Made by a program: the position numbers and the translations under genes
The notes under the pieces: model-generated
Databases searched by the model: none
The model's input: the letters and a program-made list of their open reading frames with translations, nothing else
What the model was told of the DNA's origin: nothing
Shown here: positions 7,165 to 13,994 of the stretch, piece by piece
How positions within the stretch are numbered: position 1 is the first letter of the stretch
How the letters are laid out: the number at the start of each line of letters is the position of its first letter
Assembly: GCA_005223375.1 (NCBI GenBank)
Contig: RXOD01005446.1
Coordinates: 1-13,994, forward strand
From: Amoebophrya sp. AT5.2
Taxonomy: Eukaryota; Sar; Dinophyceae; Syndiniales; Amoebophryaceae
Reading direction: 5' to 3'
DNA: 13,994 nucleotides

Positions 7165-7185
7165 GGTGCACCGTGCACGTGCACC
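7165..7185 (+). repeat. Inverted repeat GGTGCAC/GTGCACC
   Basis: Seven-base arms GGTGCAC (7165-7171) and GTGCACC (7179-7185) surround CGTGCAC. It lies about 140 bases after the stop of the previous gene. It could be a 3' UTR hairpin or a chance alternating purine-pyrimidine stretch. Confidence 0.45.
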
Positions 7186-7390
7186 AGGAGACCCAGAGCC
7201 AGAAGCCATGCAATTTATTACATCAAATTTTGCTTTTGACGCATAGCCATGGTCGCATTTATTTTGCCGCTACCTCGCACTTGCATCTCTGTGTGCTACC
7301 GCCATCGCGAGAACTTCTCTCTCCACTCGGCTAGTCAGGCACCACGAACTGGGTTTCTACTTGCTAAAGTGTACAATTTTGTTGCAGCTG

Positions 7391-7414
7391 TCCGCGAATA
7401 TTGAGTTTCGCGGA
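7391..7414 (+). repeat. Inverted repeat TCCGCGAA/TTCGCGGA
   Basis: Perfect eight-base arms at 7391-7398 and 7407-7414 surround an eight-base loop TATTGAGT. It lies upstream of the candidate gene at 7553 and downstream of the gene ending at 7024. It could be a transcript hairpin or a protein-binding palindrome; nothing in sequence decides this. Confidence 0.55.
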
Positions 7415-7529
7415 TAGCGGGAGCTTTGTTTAGACGGTGAAATACGGACGTCAATGCATTGGAAAGGAAAAAGATACGACAGGCGTCTTCATCGAAGAGA
7501 AGCGGTTATTGAAGCACGCCGTGTTTGGC

Positions 7530-7544
7530 ATTTTTTTTTTACAG
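7530..7544 (+). other. Candidate spliced-leader or 3' splice acceptor
   Basis: A run of ten T followed by ACAG ends at 7544, eight bases before the ATG at 7553. Composition changes sharply across it, from mixed to coding-like. Confidence 0.5.
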
Positions 7545-7689
7545 GAAGCACAATGGTATCGCTCTGTAAAGAACTGCGACTGGTGTCGCTGCCCTTGTCC
7601 AAGTCCAACGAAAGAGGACAAACGCCCAGCGAGATCGCGTGGAAGACCATCTTGCATCCTTGTGTGGAAGATCAGGGTCGAGCTCAAAG
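7545..7689 (+). CDS. Candidate first coding exon of an unrecognised gene
   Basis: The ATG at 7553 opens a frame of 45 full codons (MVSLCKELRLVSLPLSKSNE, then a Trp- and Cys-containing stretch ending EDQGRAQ) that reaches a donor AAAG/GTAACG at 7689/7690 in phase 2, just before an in-frame TAA. A phase-2 exon at 7931-7993 could follow and would leave an intron of 241 bases. The LRLVSLP start is faintly like subunit C of the V-ATPase, but the rest of that protein is absent, so I make no assignment. A longer frame through the same bases (7437-7877) reads across the T run and is Arg/Cys/Trp-rich, so it looks like a shadow. Confidence 0.35.
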
Positions 7690-7930
7690 GTAACGGATCC
7701 CACGAAGAGTTGTCGTGCAGCGATGTTGATTTTTCGAATTTTCTAACTATGGATTTATATTATCGCAATCGGTATCGCGGCCGCGCTTCAGTTTTTTTAC
7801 TCCCACCAGCTGCTGGAGGTGGAGGCGCTGGCGGTAGTGCAAGGCGTTTTCGTTCTGGTTCCCCTCTCATTGTTTGAGTAGCGGAAGCGAACCTAAGTTT
7901 AGTAGCGCAATGTTTTTGACGATGCTGCAG

Positions 7931-7993
7931 CAGCAGCTGCTACGATGAATGCGCAAGCACCAGCTACTCGATCTCACTGGATGCGGAAACCAG
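7931..7993 (+). CDS. Candidate second exon of the gene at 7553
   Basis: After GATGCTGCAG (acceptor at 7930; 7933 or 7936 give the same frame) the sequence reads one base plus 20 codons (SSCYDECASTSYSISLDAET) to a donor CCAG/GTAAAA. Its start phase fits the exon at 7545-7689. An alternative frame (NAQAPATRSHWMRKP) is equally open. The downstream exon was not found. Confidence 0.22.
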
Positions 7994-8259
7994 GTAAAAA
8001 ATCCTTTTGATGAAAAACCATGCTAAAGACAATGACGACCAAGATGTACACCGACAAGGAGGTAAAGACCGACTCTGAGCATGATGAGCCTGCGTGTTCC
8101 TTCATGTTCCCCCCGGTTCTGAGCCTCTATGTCGTCTTCCCACGACGTCGCACGGTCCTGATAGCTTATTTTTATCATCTTCAGAAGTAGAACAAGAGCT
8201 GCAGCAGTTATTGTACATCACCAACTGCAACTTCAAGTTCTCCGCTTTCCGGCACTCGC

Positions 8260-8285
8260 ACACCTGCTTTTCTCATCGTTGATAG
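8260..8285 (+). other. Candidate spliced-leader acceptor before PEX11
   Basis: The pyrimidine-rich CACCTGCTTTTCTCATCG is followed by TTGATAG, with AG at 8284-8285, one base before the ATG at 8287. This is very close to the start codon, as can happen with trans-splicing. Confidence 0.4.
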
Positions 8286-8286
8286 G

Positions 8287-10297
8287 ATGGCTGACCTCGG
8301 GGCTGGAGACGTGTCTGGGAACGAGGATGCTGGCTCGTCTTCTGCTTCGCTGCAGCCGAATGTACGGCAATGGATCGCGAGGTACGTCGAGTACGAAACG
8401 CAGGCACGGCTTGGGCAACTCCAGCTCTACTTCACGAAATCAGAGGCCCGAGACAAAACGGCGCGCATCGTTCAATACGGCTGCAAAGCGATTGTGGGCG
8501 GGTGCAACTACGTGCTTACCGAGCGACCCGACCTGTTTTTCGATTCCGCGAACGTGCTGGCAGCAGCGAAGGCGCTTTCTTCAGATGCGACTGGAAAAGT
8601 CGGCGCAGCGACTCCGTCCTTGGGTGCTGCGATTGTGCAGCACACGCCTGCAACGAAGAATTCGAACGCCGAAAATGCTTTCGTAATCAAAACGCCGCAA
8701 AGGCGCGACGAGAGCCCGCAGGGCGGCGCGGTTTCAATACCATTCCACACCGACGGGCACACCCTGAAAACCCGGATACTGCTGTTTTTGTTCAACCTCT
8801 TTCTGTCGACGCAGAGGACCCGGTCGTCCTCGTTCTCCGTAGAGCCTGTGAAGGCCAAAGATTTTCTGAATTCCATCCGCACGAAGGCGAAGTCCGTGCA
8901 GACTTCCATGTCCGACGCTCGCCGCACGCACAGATGGGCCAAGGAGTTTATCGTGCTATCCCGCTTCCGCCAAATCCGGGAGGACTCGCGAAAGGACGCA
9001 CTCGAGAACCTGAACCTGATCAGCAAGATTTGCCTCGCGATTTACTTGATCCGGGACCACTACGTGTGGCTGTGCAAGGTGAAGTTGTGTGCCTCCGACC
9101 CCAAACCGCTTATCGTGGCAAATCAGCGGTGGATGATCGCGACGAACGCCTTTGGATGTGTGTACCAAACGTGCGTTGGCTTGCGGCACTGGCGCGCGAT
9201 AAGGGCTCTTCGAGCCGAGGTGCAGGCGCTGAAGGACAAGCAATTCGCGAGCGAGCAAGCGCTGAAGAAACGGGGTGCGGCCGCGGCGGTTGCCAGGGAA
9301 ACGTCGGGGGCCGCCGTTGTGCAGCAGTTCGCGGACGAGATGGGGTTTGCCGTCGGGCGAGGAGTGCCGGGGCCGGCTGCAAAGGCGAAAGCAACCGCGG
9401 GGAGCGAGTCGCCGCCAAGTCCACGTCCTCCAGTGTCAATGTCGGAAGACGCGGAAGATAAGCCAGCGGTAAAAAAGCTGACGGAGTTGGACCTGATGCG
9501 GTTGAACGACTGGTCTAGATCGCAACGGAGTCTGGAACCCGGCGCCGGCCGTACCTTAAATCCAACGCGGAGAGGGGGCAGTAGACGCCCCAGCGTAGAG
9601 AGGGCCGGAAAGGAAATATCGCGAAGGGGAAGGTAGGTGCCATACGTCGACCAATGAAAATGATTTATTTTTCACGTGTGATATTCATCATATTCAACAT
9701 CGCTTTTGCATGCCACTGTGGATCCATAAAATTTCAACGCACAGCGTGAGCGAGGTGAGCTCGGGTGGTCCCACGCCCCGCGACAGAAAAGGCAGCAATG
9801 TCAATGTCGGCGACGCCAAGCGGGCGGCGTTTCGGCGCGGTTCCTCGAAGGTGTCGAACGTCTCTCGCCGCGGACGGAGTAGCAGCGGTATAGGAGGAGC
9901 ACTGTTCGGCCGCGTTCCCAGCTTCGAGAAGCGCTCCCATGCCAGTACTTTGCTGGAGGAATTGCGAGAAAGGGGCGAATTGGGCGTCGGTAGTGACGAG
10001 TCGGACGACAGCGGAGGCGACGGGAGGCTCGAGATACGCTCCGCACCGCCAGAAGACGCGAAGGCAACGCTCTTCGACCTAACCGAGCAGGAGGAACTAG
10101 AGAAACGCATTTTGTTCCACCGGGTGAAGAGGCGAGATGCCTTCATATTGGCGGCGAAGTCCGCGCTCCTGATCGCGCAGGGACTCCACAACGGGGAGCT
10201 ATACAAATACCACGACTTCCCGATAGGGCTTCTTGGGGTACTGAGCAGCTTGATTGATATGCGGAACCTTTGGCCCGCTAAGCCGGCAGTGCTGTAA
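8287..10297 (+). CDS. PEX11: PEX11-family peroxisome membrane protein with large insert
   Basis: PEX11 proteins bind and bend the peroxisome membrane and promote peroxisome elongation and division. Exons 8287-9632 and 9745-10297 give 632 residues. Family landmarks in order: YFTKSEARDKTARIVQYG at about 48-65 (the N-terminal amphipathic segment with the RDK and QYG signature); a Leu/Phe-rich segment near 165; SMSDARRTHRWAKEF at 207-221 (usually S-x-x-R-x-x-x-R); LIRDHYVWL at 254-262 (the DHxxWL motif); and after the insert FPIGLLGVLSSLI at 607-619, the C-terminal membrane-associated Gly-x-x-G-x-x-S-S segment. Family members are usually 230-280 residues. The excess is mainly residues about 317-564, rich in Ser, Arg, Gly and Ala and crossed by the intron. 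The C-terminal motif confirms that both exons belong together. No clear targeting signal is seen, as expected for this family. Confidence 0.85.
9633..9744 (+). other. PEX11 intron
   Basis: This 112-base intron begins GTAGGT and ends ACGCACAG; it is AT-rich. Unspliced, the frame stops at TAG 9634-9636. Splicing joins AG + C (Ser) in phase 2 and carries the frame into the PEX11 C-terminal segment. AG at 9749-9750 is an alternative acceptor in the same phase. Confidence 0.85.
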
Positions 10298-10451
10298 AAA
10301 GCGTCCTGGTGTGCTGCAGTCATAAATGAGCTTCCGCGCCGCCCCCCAAGCACATTTCGTTTGGTGCCTCATACATTCTTTTTTGCAGCCTGGCCCCAGG
10401 ATTGCATTTTCATCGCGTTCCCAGCCGCCGACCGTTTGTTTCGGTGCGTCC

Positions 10452-10897
10452 TCAGTGGTACCATGAAGAAAAACAGAGGTGTATCAATCTCAATTCCTTC
10501 GTACTACAGCTCGTAATAGTTGAGTAGCACAAGGGCGACTCAGAACGAGAAGAAAGTGGTTCGTTAAAAGCCTCTCGCCATAGTTTTTGCGCTGTACTAT
10601 AGTTTCTGTTGTTGGCAACATCATCACGTCGAAGATTCCGAAGCATTGATTTTCGTACGAGCTCCTCAATCGTATCTATTACTCGTCGGTGGCTAAGTCG
10701 TGCTCGTGCTGCCCCCGTAACCGTATCTTCCTGGCTTGCTCGGTTGCGTTCTTGACTTCTTCCGTACAATGAATAGGCGCGTCCCTCTCGTGTACGTCAC
10801 GGTGTTGACACTCAGTCGTTGAAACACGTTGAATTTTGTCAATATTTTCCTTATCTGCATCACCATCAAGAACAGCCGCAAAACGCAATGGCCGCAC
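10452..10897 (-). pseudogene. Candidate minus-strand gene fragment in two frames, unknown
   Basis: On the minus strand the frame at 10897-10679 reads 72 protein-like residues (containing AAVLDGDADKENIDKIQRVS) without any ATG. An overlapping frame continues to 10452 with a helical, charged stretch (VIDTIEELVRKSMLRNLRRD) and ends in TGA. The two would join with one frame change in the overlap (about 10679-10785). A third frame (10881-10693) is also open and basic. This could be a broken gene, exons with an unseen intron, or a mobile-element remnant. It is the only sizeable minus-strand signal between PEX11 and the next gene. No family is recognised. Confidence 0.22.
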
Positions 10898-11083
10898 TCA
10901 CGGCATTACAGCTCCACACCACCGTCATTTGCTCCCTGACCCGTTCCCGATCCCGTTTTCAGCAAGTATAGTACGTAAGCAGCACACTTTTTAGTTTTAC
11001 GCTACCTACAGCAGTACAACCCAAAGAGACTCCGACTGAAACAGAGGGAAACTCAAACTATAGCAAGTTAGAACAACATACTA

Positions 11084-11101
11084 GAGTTTCGTTTTTGTTA
11101 G
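11084..11101 (+). other. Candidate spliced-leader acceptor before the coiled-coil gene
   Basis: GAGTTTCGTTTTTGTTAG ends in AG at 11100-11101, 30 bases before the ATG at 11132. This is the same layout as at other starts in the window. Confidence 0.45.
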
Positions 11102-11131
11102 CACACCTCCACAGACACGACACTCCTCGCG

Positions 11132-12433
11132 ATGGAGAAGATTCTCGACCGCACCACATTTGACGGGCTTACCCCGACCGACAATACGAGCCATCAGGAG
11201 AAAGCCGCGATGCTGTCGGTCCACGAGCGCGTGCGCGAGAGCATCCTTGCGGATCGGAGGCGGCGAGCGGTCTCCGCCCACAAGAAGCACGTGACGGGCT
11301 GGCACGACCTCCACTCGAGGGCGAAGACCGCTCGCCAGCGCCAGGCGGAACCGACCGTGGAAAAGGACCTCTCTCTGCTCATCGGGCCCGAGAACCAGCG
11401 GAGCGTGGAAGAGGTGAAAGACGCGCTGCTCGAGCGGGGGTTTGCAAATGTGGAGGAGCTGTGGCAGAACATCATCGAAAAGCTGCGGAATAAGTACCGG
11501 CAGAAACACAAGAAAGAGCTGGCGCGGTGTAAGAAAGACGCGAACGCTGAATTGAACAAAGAGATGGCGAGAACCAAAAGCCTGCGGGAAAAGAAGCAGA
11601 AGAAGGTGTTCGTGCCGGAAGCATGGAACCAGATGGATATCTATGCACGATGGGAACAAATTCAGCGCCCACGATCACAGGCGTGGCTGCGGGACTTGAC
11701 AGAAAACATCAAATCGATGAAATCGAAACACGAGATGAAGCACTTCGACTGGTACGAAAAGGAACGCCACAAAATGGGGCTGCCTGACAGAATCACCAAA
11801 AAAGACGCGGACGCGTTTGCGGCGAGCCAGATGGACTGGCTGAAATCAAGGAACGAAGAGCGGCAAAAGGCGGCAGAGGAGAGAAAGGACGAGACGCTCC
11901 AGGAGTTTCCGTTTGCACCCAAAATCAACCCGTTTCCGAGGAATTGGATGCAAGAAGCACAAAAGAAAAAAGAAAGGGTACAGGAAAAACAAGCAAAAGC
12001 GTTCGCGCAATGGGAGAAGACATGCGTACTCCTTCACTTTCATTTTGTCTTTTTGATTTTGACGCAAGAAGTACTAGTAGTCGGTGCAACGCAAATTGGC
12101 AATACACACTCACACTGGTGACGGGTACCTATATCACTTCACTCGGAGTCGGATCCCTGCACTGCTCGGGCTTTTCTCTAGTGGATCACTGAAAGCCGAT
12201 ATTCAAGACAACAATCTGCTCAATCCCTTTCCCTCTCTCAAACAGAAACGGCACCGGGGCGACCTTTACTCGCAGAAAAACAAGTCGTCACAGACGCAGG
12301 GCACGTCGGCTGAATCAGGAGCAACCTACGCCGATCCGGATCCAAAAGTGACGCGCGTCTCCATGCAGGACCCGTTTCTGAAGCGAGTTATTAGCACCAT
12401 CGATACATTTTCACACGTCGTGCAGCCCCAGAG
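11132..12433 (+). CDS. Charged coiled-coil protein of unknown function, 3' end unresolved
   Basis: I do not recognise the family. Exon 1 (11132-12025) gives 298 residues and exon 2 (12246-12433) adds 62 codons before a donor AGAG/GTGAGT in phase 2, so at least one more exon is required. The sequence is dominated by Arg, Lys, Glu and Gln helices, probably coiled coil, with a basic core (about residues 125-160). Trp-containing motifs (YARWEQIQRPRSQAWL, FDWYEKERHKMGLP) are followed by EFPFAPKINPFPRNW. Short P-x-I-N stretches of this kind occur in cytoskeletal and axonemal proteins, so a cytoskeletal role is a guess only. Exon 2 ends in DPFLKRVISTIDTFSHVV. The next exon may be a short terminal one near 12590-12701 (ending TAA), or this may be the 5' part of the gene that continues at 13271; a direct join to 13271 does not keep frame. 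Confidence 0.72.
12026..12245 (+). other. Intron in the coiled-coil gene
   Basis: This 220-base intron begins GTACTC and ends with a strong tract (CCCTTTCCCTCTCTCAAACAG). Both junctions are phase 0. Read through, exon 1 would continue into a hydrophobic peptide and stop at 12119-12121. Splicing joins QWEKTC to KRHRGDLYSQ, which keeps the charged composition. Confidence 0.75.
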
Positions 12434-13270
12434 GTGAGTTGCTCTTGAGCGAGTAATAGGTACATTGTGGCGCGTTGTCGCCAAAAGTTTTGTAAGACAG
12501 TAGGTTTATTTCTTCTACCCAGTACTATACATAGTACATTCTTTGTTGTTATGCGTGCCTGTTAGTTGATGTATGACCATGATGTACAGTAGAAGCTTTG
12601 AAGCTGGATGCGGAATCGGAACCGGAAGCGAAAACCAGCTAGGAGGACGCGTCACGCTCATGTACACGTGCGAAGATTGTTGTTGTTCTAGCAGCGGCTA
12701 ACCGTATCCCATTCCCAGGAACAGGATCAGGTCTGTCTTATGCTTAGACGGACGGGAGTGGGAGAGAGCAAGCAGCACAACCACTAGACCAAACCACCTG
12801 AATCCCGGGACTCAAGGTACGAACACGGAAAGAATATGCACAAGTGAAGTCGGAAATGAGTTTGGAAAAAATAGCAACGGGCTAAAGAAAAAACATAATC
12901 CCCCGAGCAAGGTAGGGAGCAGAAAAAAATCAATACAAACGCTGGTGTTGGCAGTGCACTGTCCTGTTTGTACTGACTCCGAGGGAATGTTCAAGAGAGC
13001 TTCTATTGTCGAGAGAATTTCTTGCTCCTGATGGTGTGCCCTATACAACTGAAGCAGGTGCAGATGGAGCATGGCAAATAAATGTATCTGAATGGATCGC
13101 AACGTAGTGGATTGTAGGCGGTCGTTGGTGCAAGATGCAAGATGTTTAGAATCGATATGCGTGTCCGAGCACTTGACGAACATAGGAACTCGTGGCACCT
13201 AAAAAAAAAATGTGAGCATGCGGACTAGTTTGGCATCGGCTTCGGGACCAGAGTCCATCGATCTGGTTAG
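12434..13270. other. Intronic or intergenic stretch with a minus-strand candidate exon
   Basis: The stretch begins with the donor GTGAGT at 12434. A possible + strand exon lies near 12590-12701: after GATGTACAG the phase-2 frame reads RSFEAGCGIGTGSENQLGGR and stops at TAA 12699-12701. Purine-rich, AT-rich sequence follows. On the minus strand a protein-like frame occupies 12812-13200. A second + strand frame from an ATG at 13218 (MRTSLASASGPESIDLVSKL) runs to TGA 13308-13310 and overlaps the start of the final frame. Confidence 0.4.
12812..13183 (-). CDS. Candidate minus-strand exon, unknown
   Basis: Reading the minus strand, a run of ten T and AG ends at 13199-13200, a textbook acceptor. 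It is followed by an ATG at 13183 and a frame of 123 residues. The first 85 residues look genuine: MFVKCSDTHIDSKHLASCTN, then amphipathic helices (LFAMLHLHLLQLYRAHHQEQ, ILSTIEALLNIP). After about 12930 the frame becomes Phe/Leu/Pro-rich and is probably intron; GTTTGT near 12940 or GTACAA near 12973 could be the donor. No family is recognised. It would be a gene opposite to its neighbours, possibly nested in the large intron of the coiled-coil gene. Confidence 0.33.
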   Translation of the reverse strand: MFVKCSDTHIDSKHLASCTNDRLQSTTLRSIQIHLFAMLHLHLLQLYRAHHQEQEILSTIEALLNIPSESVQTGQCTANTSVCIDFFLLPTLLGGLCFFFSPLLFFPNSFPTSLVHILSVFVP

Positions 13271-13994
13271 CAAGCTGAGGAGTCTGACGCTGTCCGTGAC
13301 TCCGTGATCGAACAACCACGCCAGATGGACGAGCCGGAGCACCAGCCCGAGCCTGAGGAGCATCCCTTCAGTCCAGCCCGCGGGCTGCACTTGAACGCTC
13401 CGCAAGAGCGGGACTGGAATGAGCGTCCGCCCCCGCCCTCGCCCGCTGGCGGCGCCGGACCGGTCGGACGCGGTCTCTCTTTCGGCGCCGTCGGTGGCCC
13501 CCATCTCCCGGCGGTGTCCGGTAGCACTGAAGCCTCCTTCGACCAGGTCCAGGGGACAACTGGCGCGATAGGGCAGGATGGGCGCACGAGTTGGGTGCCA
13601 TCGTTGCAGACGTTCGGTACTTCGGCGCGAAAATTGCAGCAGGCAAACGAGCAAGCGCTGGGCCTACCACCTCATGGTGCACCAACTCAGGGGACGTCAA
13701 GTGTTGGTGCTGCTGCTGTCTCTCCACGCCTACGACAGACGGCCACGCGGTCGGGGTCGGTGGATTTCGTAGGTTTAGCCTTTCAAAACACGCCCGGCCC
13801 TGCCACGACGGGCGGCGCGGGGGGCGTGTTTCGCCGAACGATGAAGATCGCGCAAGGGAATATCCCCGGAGCGGGAGCGAACGCGAGCAGCCCAGGGAGT
13901 TCTGCCTCAGGCGTTGGATCATTCGCTCAAACGTCTGCGTCAAAATTCGGCCCCGCGTCCGCAATAAATACCGGAGTTGGTGCTGGCGGCGTTG
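13271..13994 (+). CDS. Gly/Ser/Ala-rich protein with FG motifs, cut by window end
   Basis: The frame is open from CAA at 13271, just after a CTGGTTAG acceptor candidate, to the last base, with no stop. The first ATG is at 13325 and leaves 223 codons. It begins acidic (MDEPEHQPEPEEHPFSPARG), then is disordered and rich in Gly, Ser, Ala, Thr, Pro and Gln. Numbering from the ATG, FG dipeptides occur at 53 (LSFGAVGG), 97 (TFGTSA) and 208 (KFGPAS), with related AFQNTPG and SFAQTS. Spacing and composition resemble FG-repeat nucleoporins, but three motifs are too few to assign. It could be a new gene starting at 13325 or a later exon of the gene at 11132; phase does not fit a direct join to 12433. 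Frames on the minus strand here are Arg-rich shadows. Confidence 0.65.

Larger units (their letters stand above)
7025..8286. other. Region between the polyhistidine gene and PEX11, with candidate exons
   Basis: The region contains two inverted repeats (7165-7185 and 7391-7414), a T-rich tract with AG before an ATG at 7553, and candidate small exons at 7545-7689 and 7931-7993. A donor-like GGAG/GTAAAG lies at 8061-8066, and an acceptor-like TTATCATCTTCAG ends near 8185. I could not build a full gene: the exons may belong to a small separate gene or to the 5' part of the PEX11 transcript. The frame upstream of the PEX11 ATG is open back to a TAG just after the acceptor near 8185 and is Ser/Thr/Pro-rich. 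Confidence 0.4.
10298..11131. other. Spacer after PEX11, with a minus-strand coding-like stretch
   Basis: The + strand has no convincing frame. Positions 10452-10900 have moderate GC and two overlapping minus-strand open frames, listed separately. From 10900 to 11131 I see only leader-like sequence ending in a pyrimidine tract and AG at 11101, ahead of the ATG at 11132. Confidence 0.5.

Noticed and set aside
7553..7689. V-ATPase subunit C as the identity of the candidate exon
   Set aside because: Only LVSLP near the N-terminus is suggestive; the rest of that roughly 380-residue protein cannot be found in the window.
7437..7877. A 146-codon + strand frame
   Set aside because: It translates straight through a T10-ACAG acceptor and a GTAACG donor and has Cys/Arg/Trp-rich composition; the ATG frame at 7553 is more protein-like.
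8370..9461. A 363-codon + strand frame overlapping PEX11
   Set aside because: It lies wholly inside PEX11 exon 1 in another frame, is Arg/Gly-rich, and shows no motif; the PEX11 frame has the family signatures.
13199..13964. Minus-strand frames of 151 and 198 codons at the right end
   Set aside because: Both are Arg/Leu-rich shadows of the + strand frame that is open to the window edge.
1..13994. Bacterial operon, CRISPR array or tRNA/rRNA genes
   Set aside because: Introns interrupt conserved domains, spacers are long, and there are no ribosome-binding sites. The three hairpins are far too widely spaced for a CRISPR array, and no tRNA or rRNA signature was seen by eye.
12246..13994. Direct splice of 12433 to 13271 making one gene
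   Set aside because: The donor is phase 2 while the frame at 13271 needs phase 0; an extra exon would be required and none is secure.

Overview
The window is nuclear DNA from a unicellular eukaryote, most likely an alveolate of the dinoflagellate or syndinian lineage. Genes are interrupted by short GT-AG introns (74, 112, 147 and 220 bases, plus a probable one of 216) whose removal restores reading frames. All five well-supported genes lie on the + strand with about 0.6 to 1.3 kb between them. Several starts are preceded by a pyrimidine tract and an AG, as expected for spliced-leader acceptors. The EF-hand protein has an architecture that I associate with a large dinoflagellate family. The lineage call is inference; no rRNA or tRNA gene is present to test it.

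Layout. Positions 1-1570 have no clear gene. This stretch carries three 50-base hairpin repeats of identical length, one partial copy, and coding-like fragments. Positions 1678-3204 encode an EF-hand-like protein. Positions 3858-5498 encode glucosamine-6-phosphate N-acetyltransferase (GNA1/GNPNAT1 type) with a long, low-complexity N-terminal extension. Positions 5499-6134 hold two short coding-like frames. Positions 6135-7024 are a two-exon gene of unknown function with a run of eight histidines. Positions 7025-8286 hold a possible small multi-exon gene that starts at 7553. Positions 8287-10297 encode a PEX11-family peroxisome protein, split by an insert of about 250 residues. Positions 10298-11131 are mostly non-coding with a coding-like minus-strand stretch. 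Positions 11132-12433 hold the first two exons of a charged coiled-coil protein. Positions 12434-13270 are intronic or intergenic and overlap a credible minus-strand exon. From 13271 an open frame runs off the end of the window and encodes a Gly/Ser/Ala-rich protein with a few Phe-Gly motifs.

The genes do not form one pathway: calcium-binding-like signalling, UDP-GlcNAc synthesis, peroxisome division and cytoskeleton-like coiled coil lie side by side. The most unusual feature is the hairpin family at the left end: three copies without indels, in which most arm differences keep G-U pairing on the + strand.
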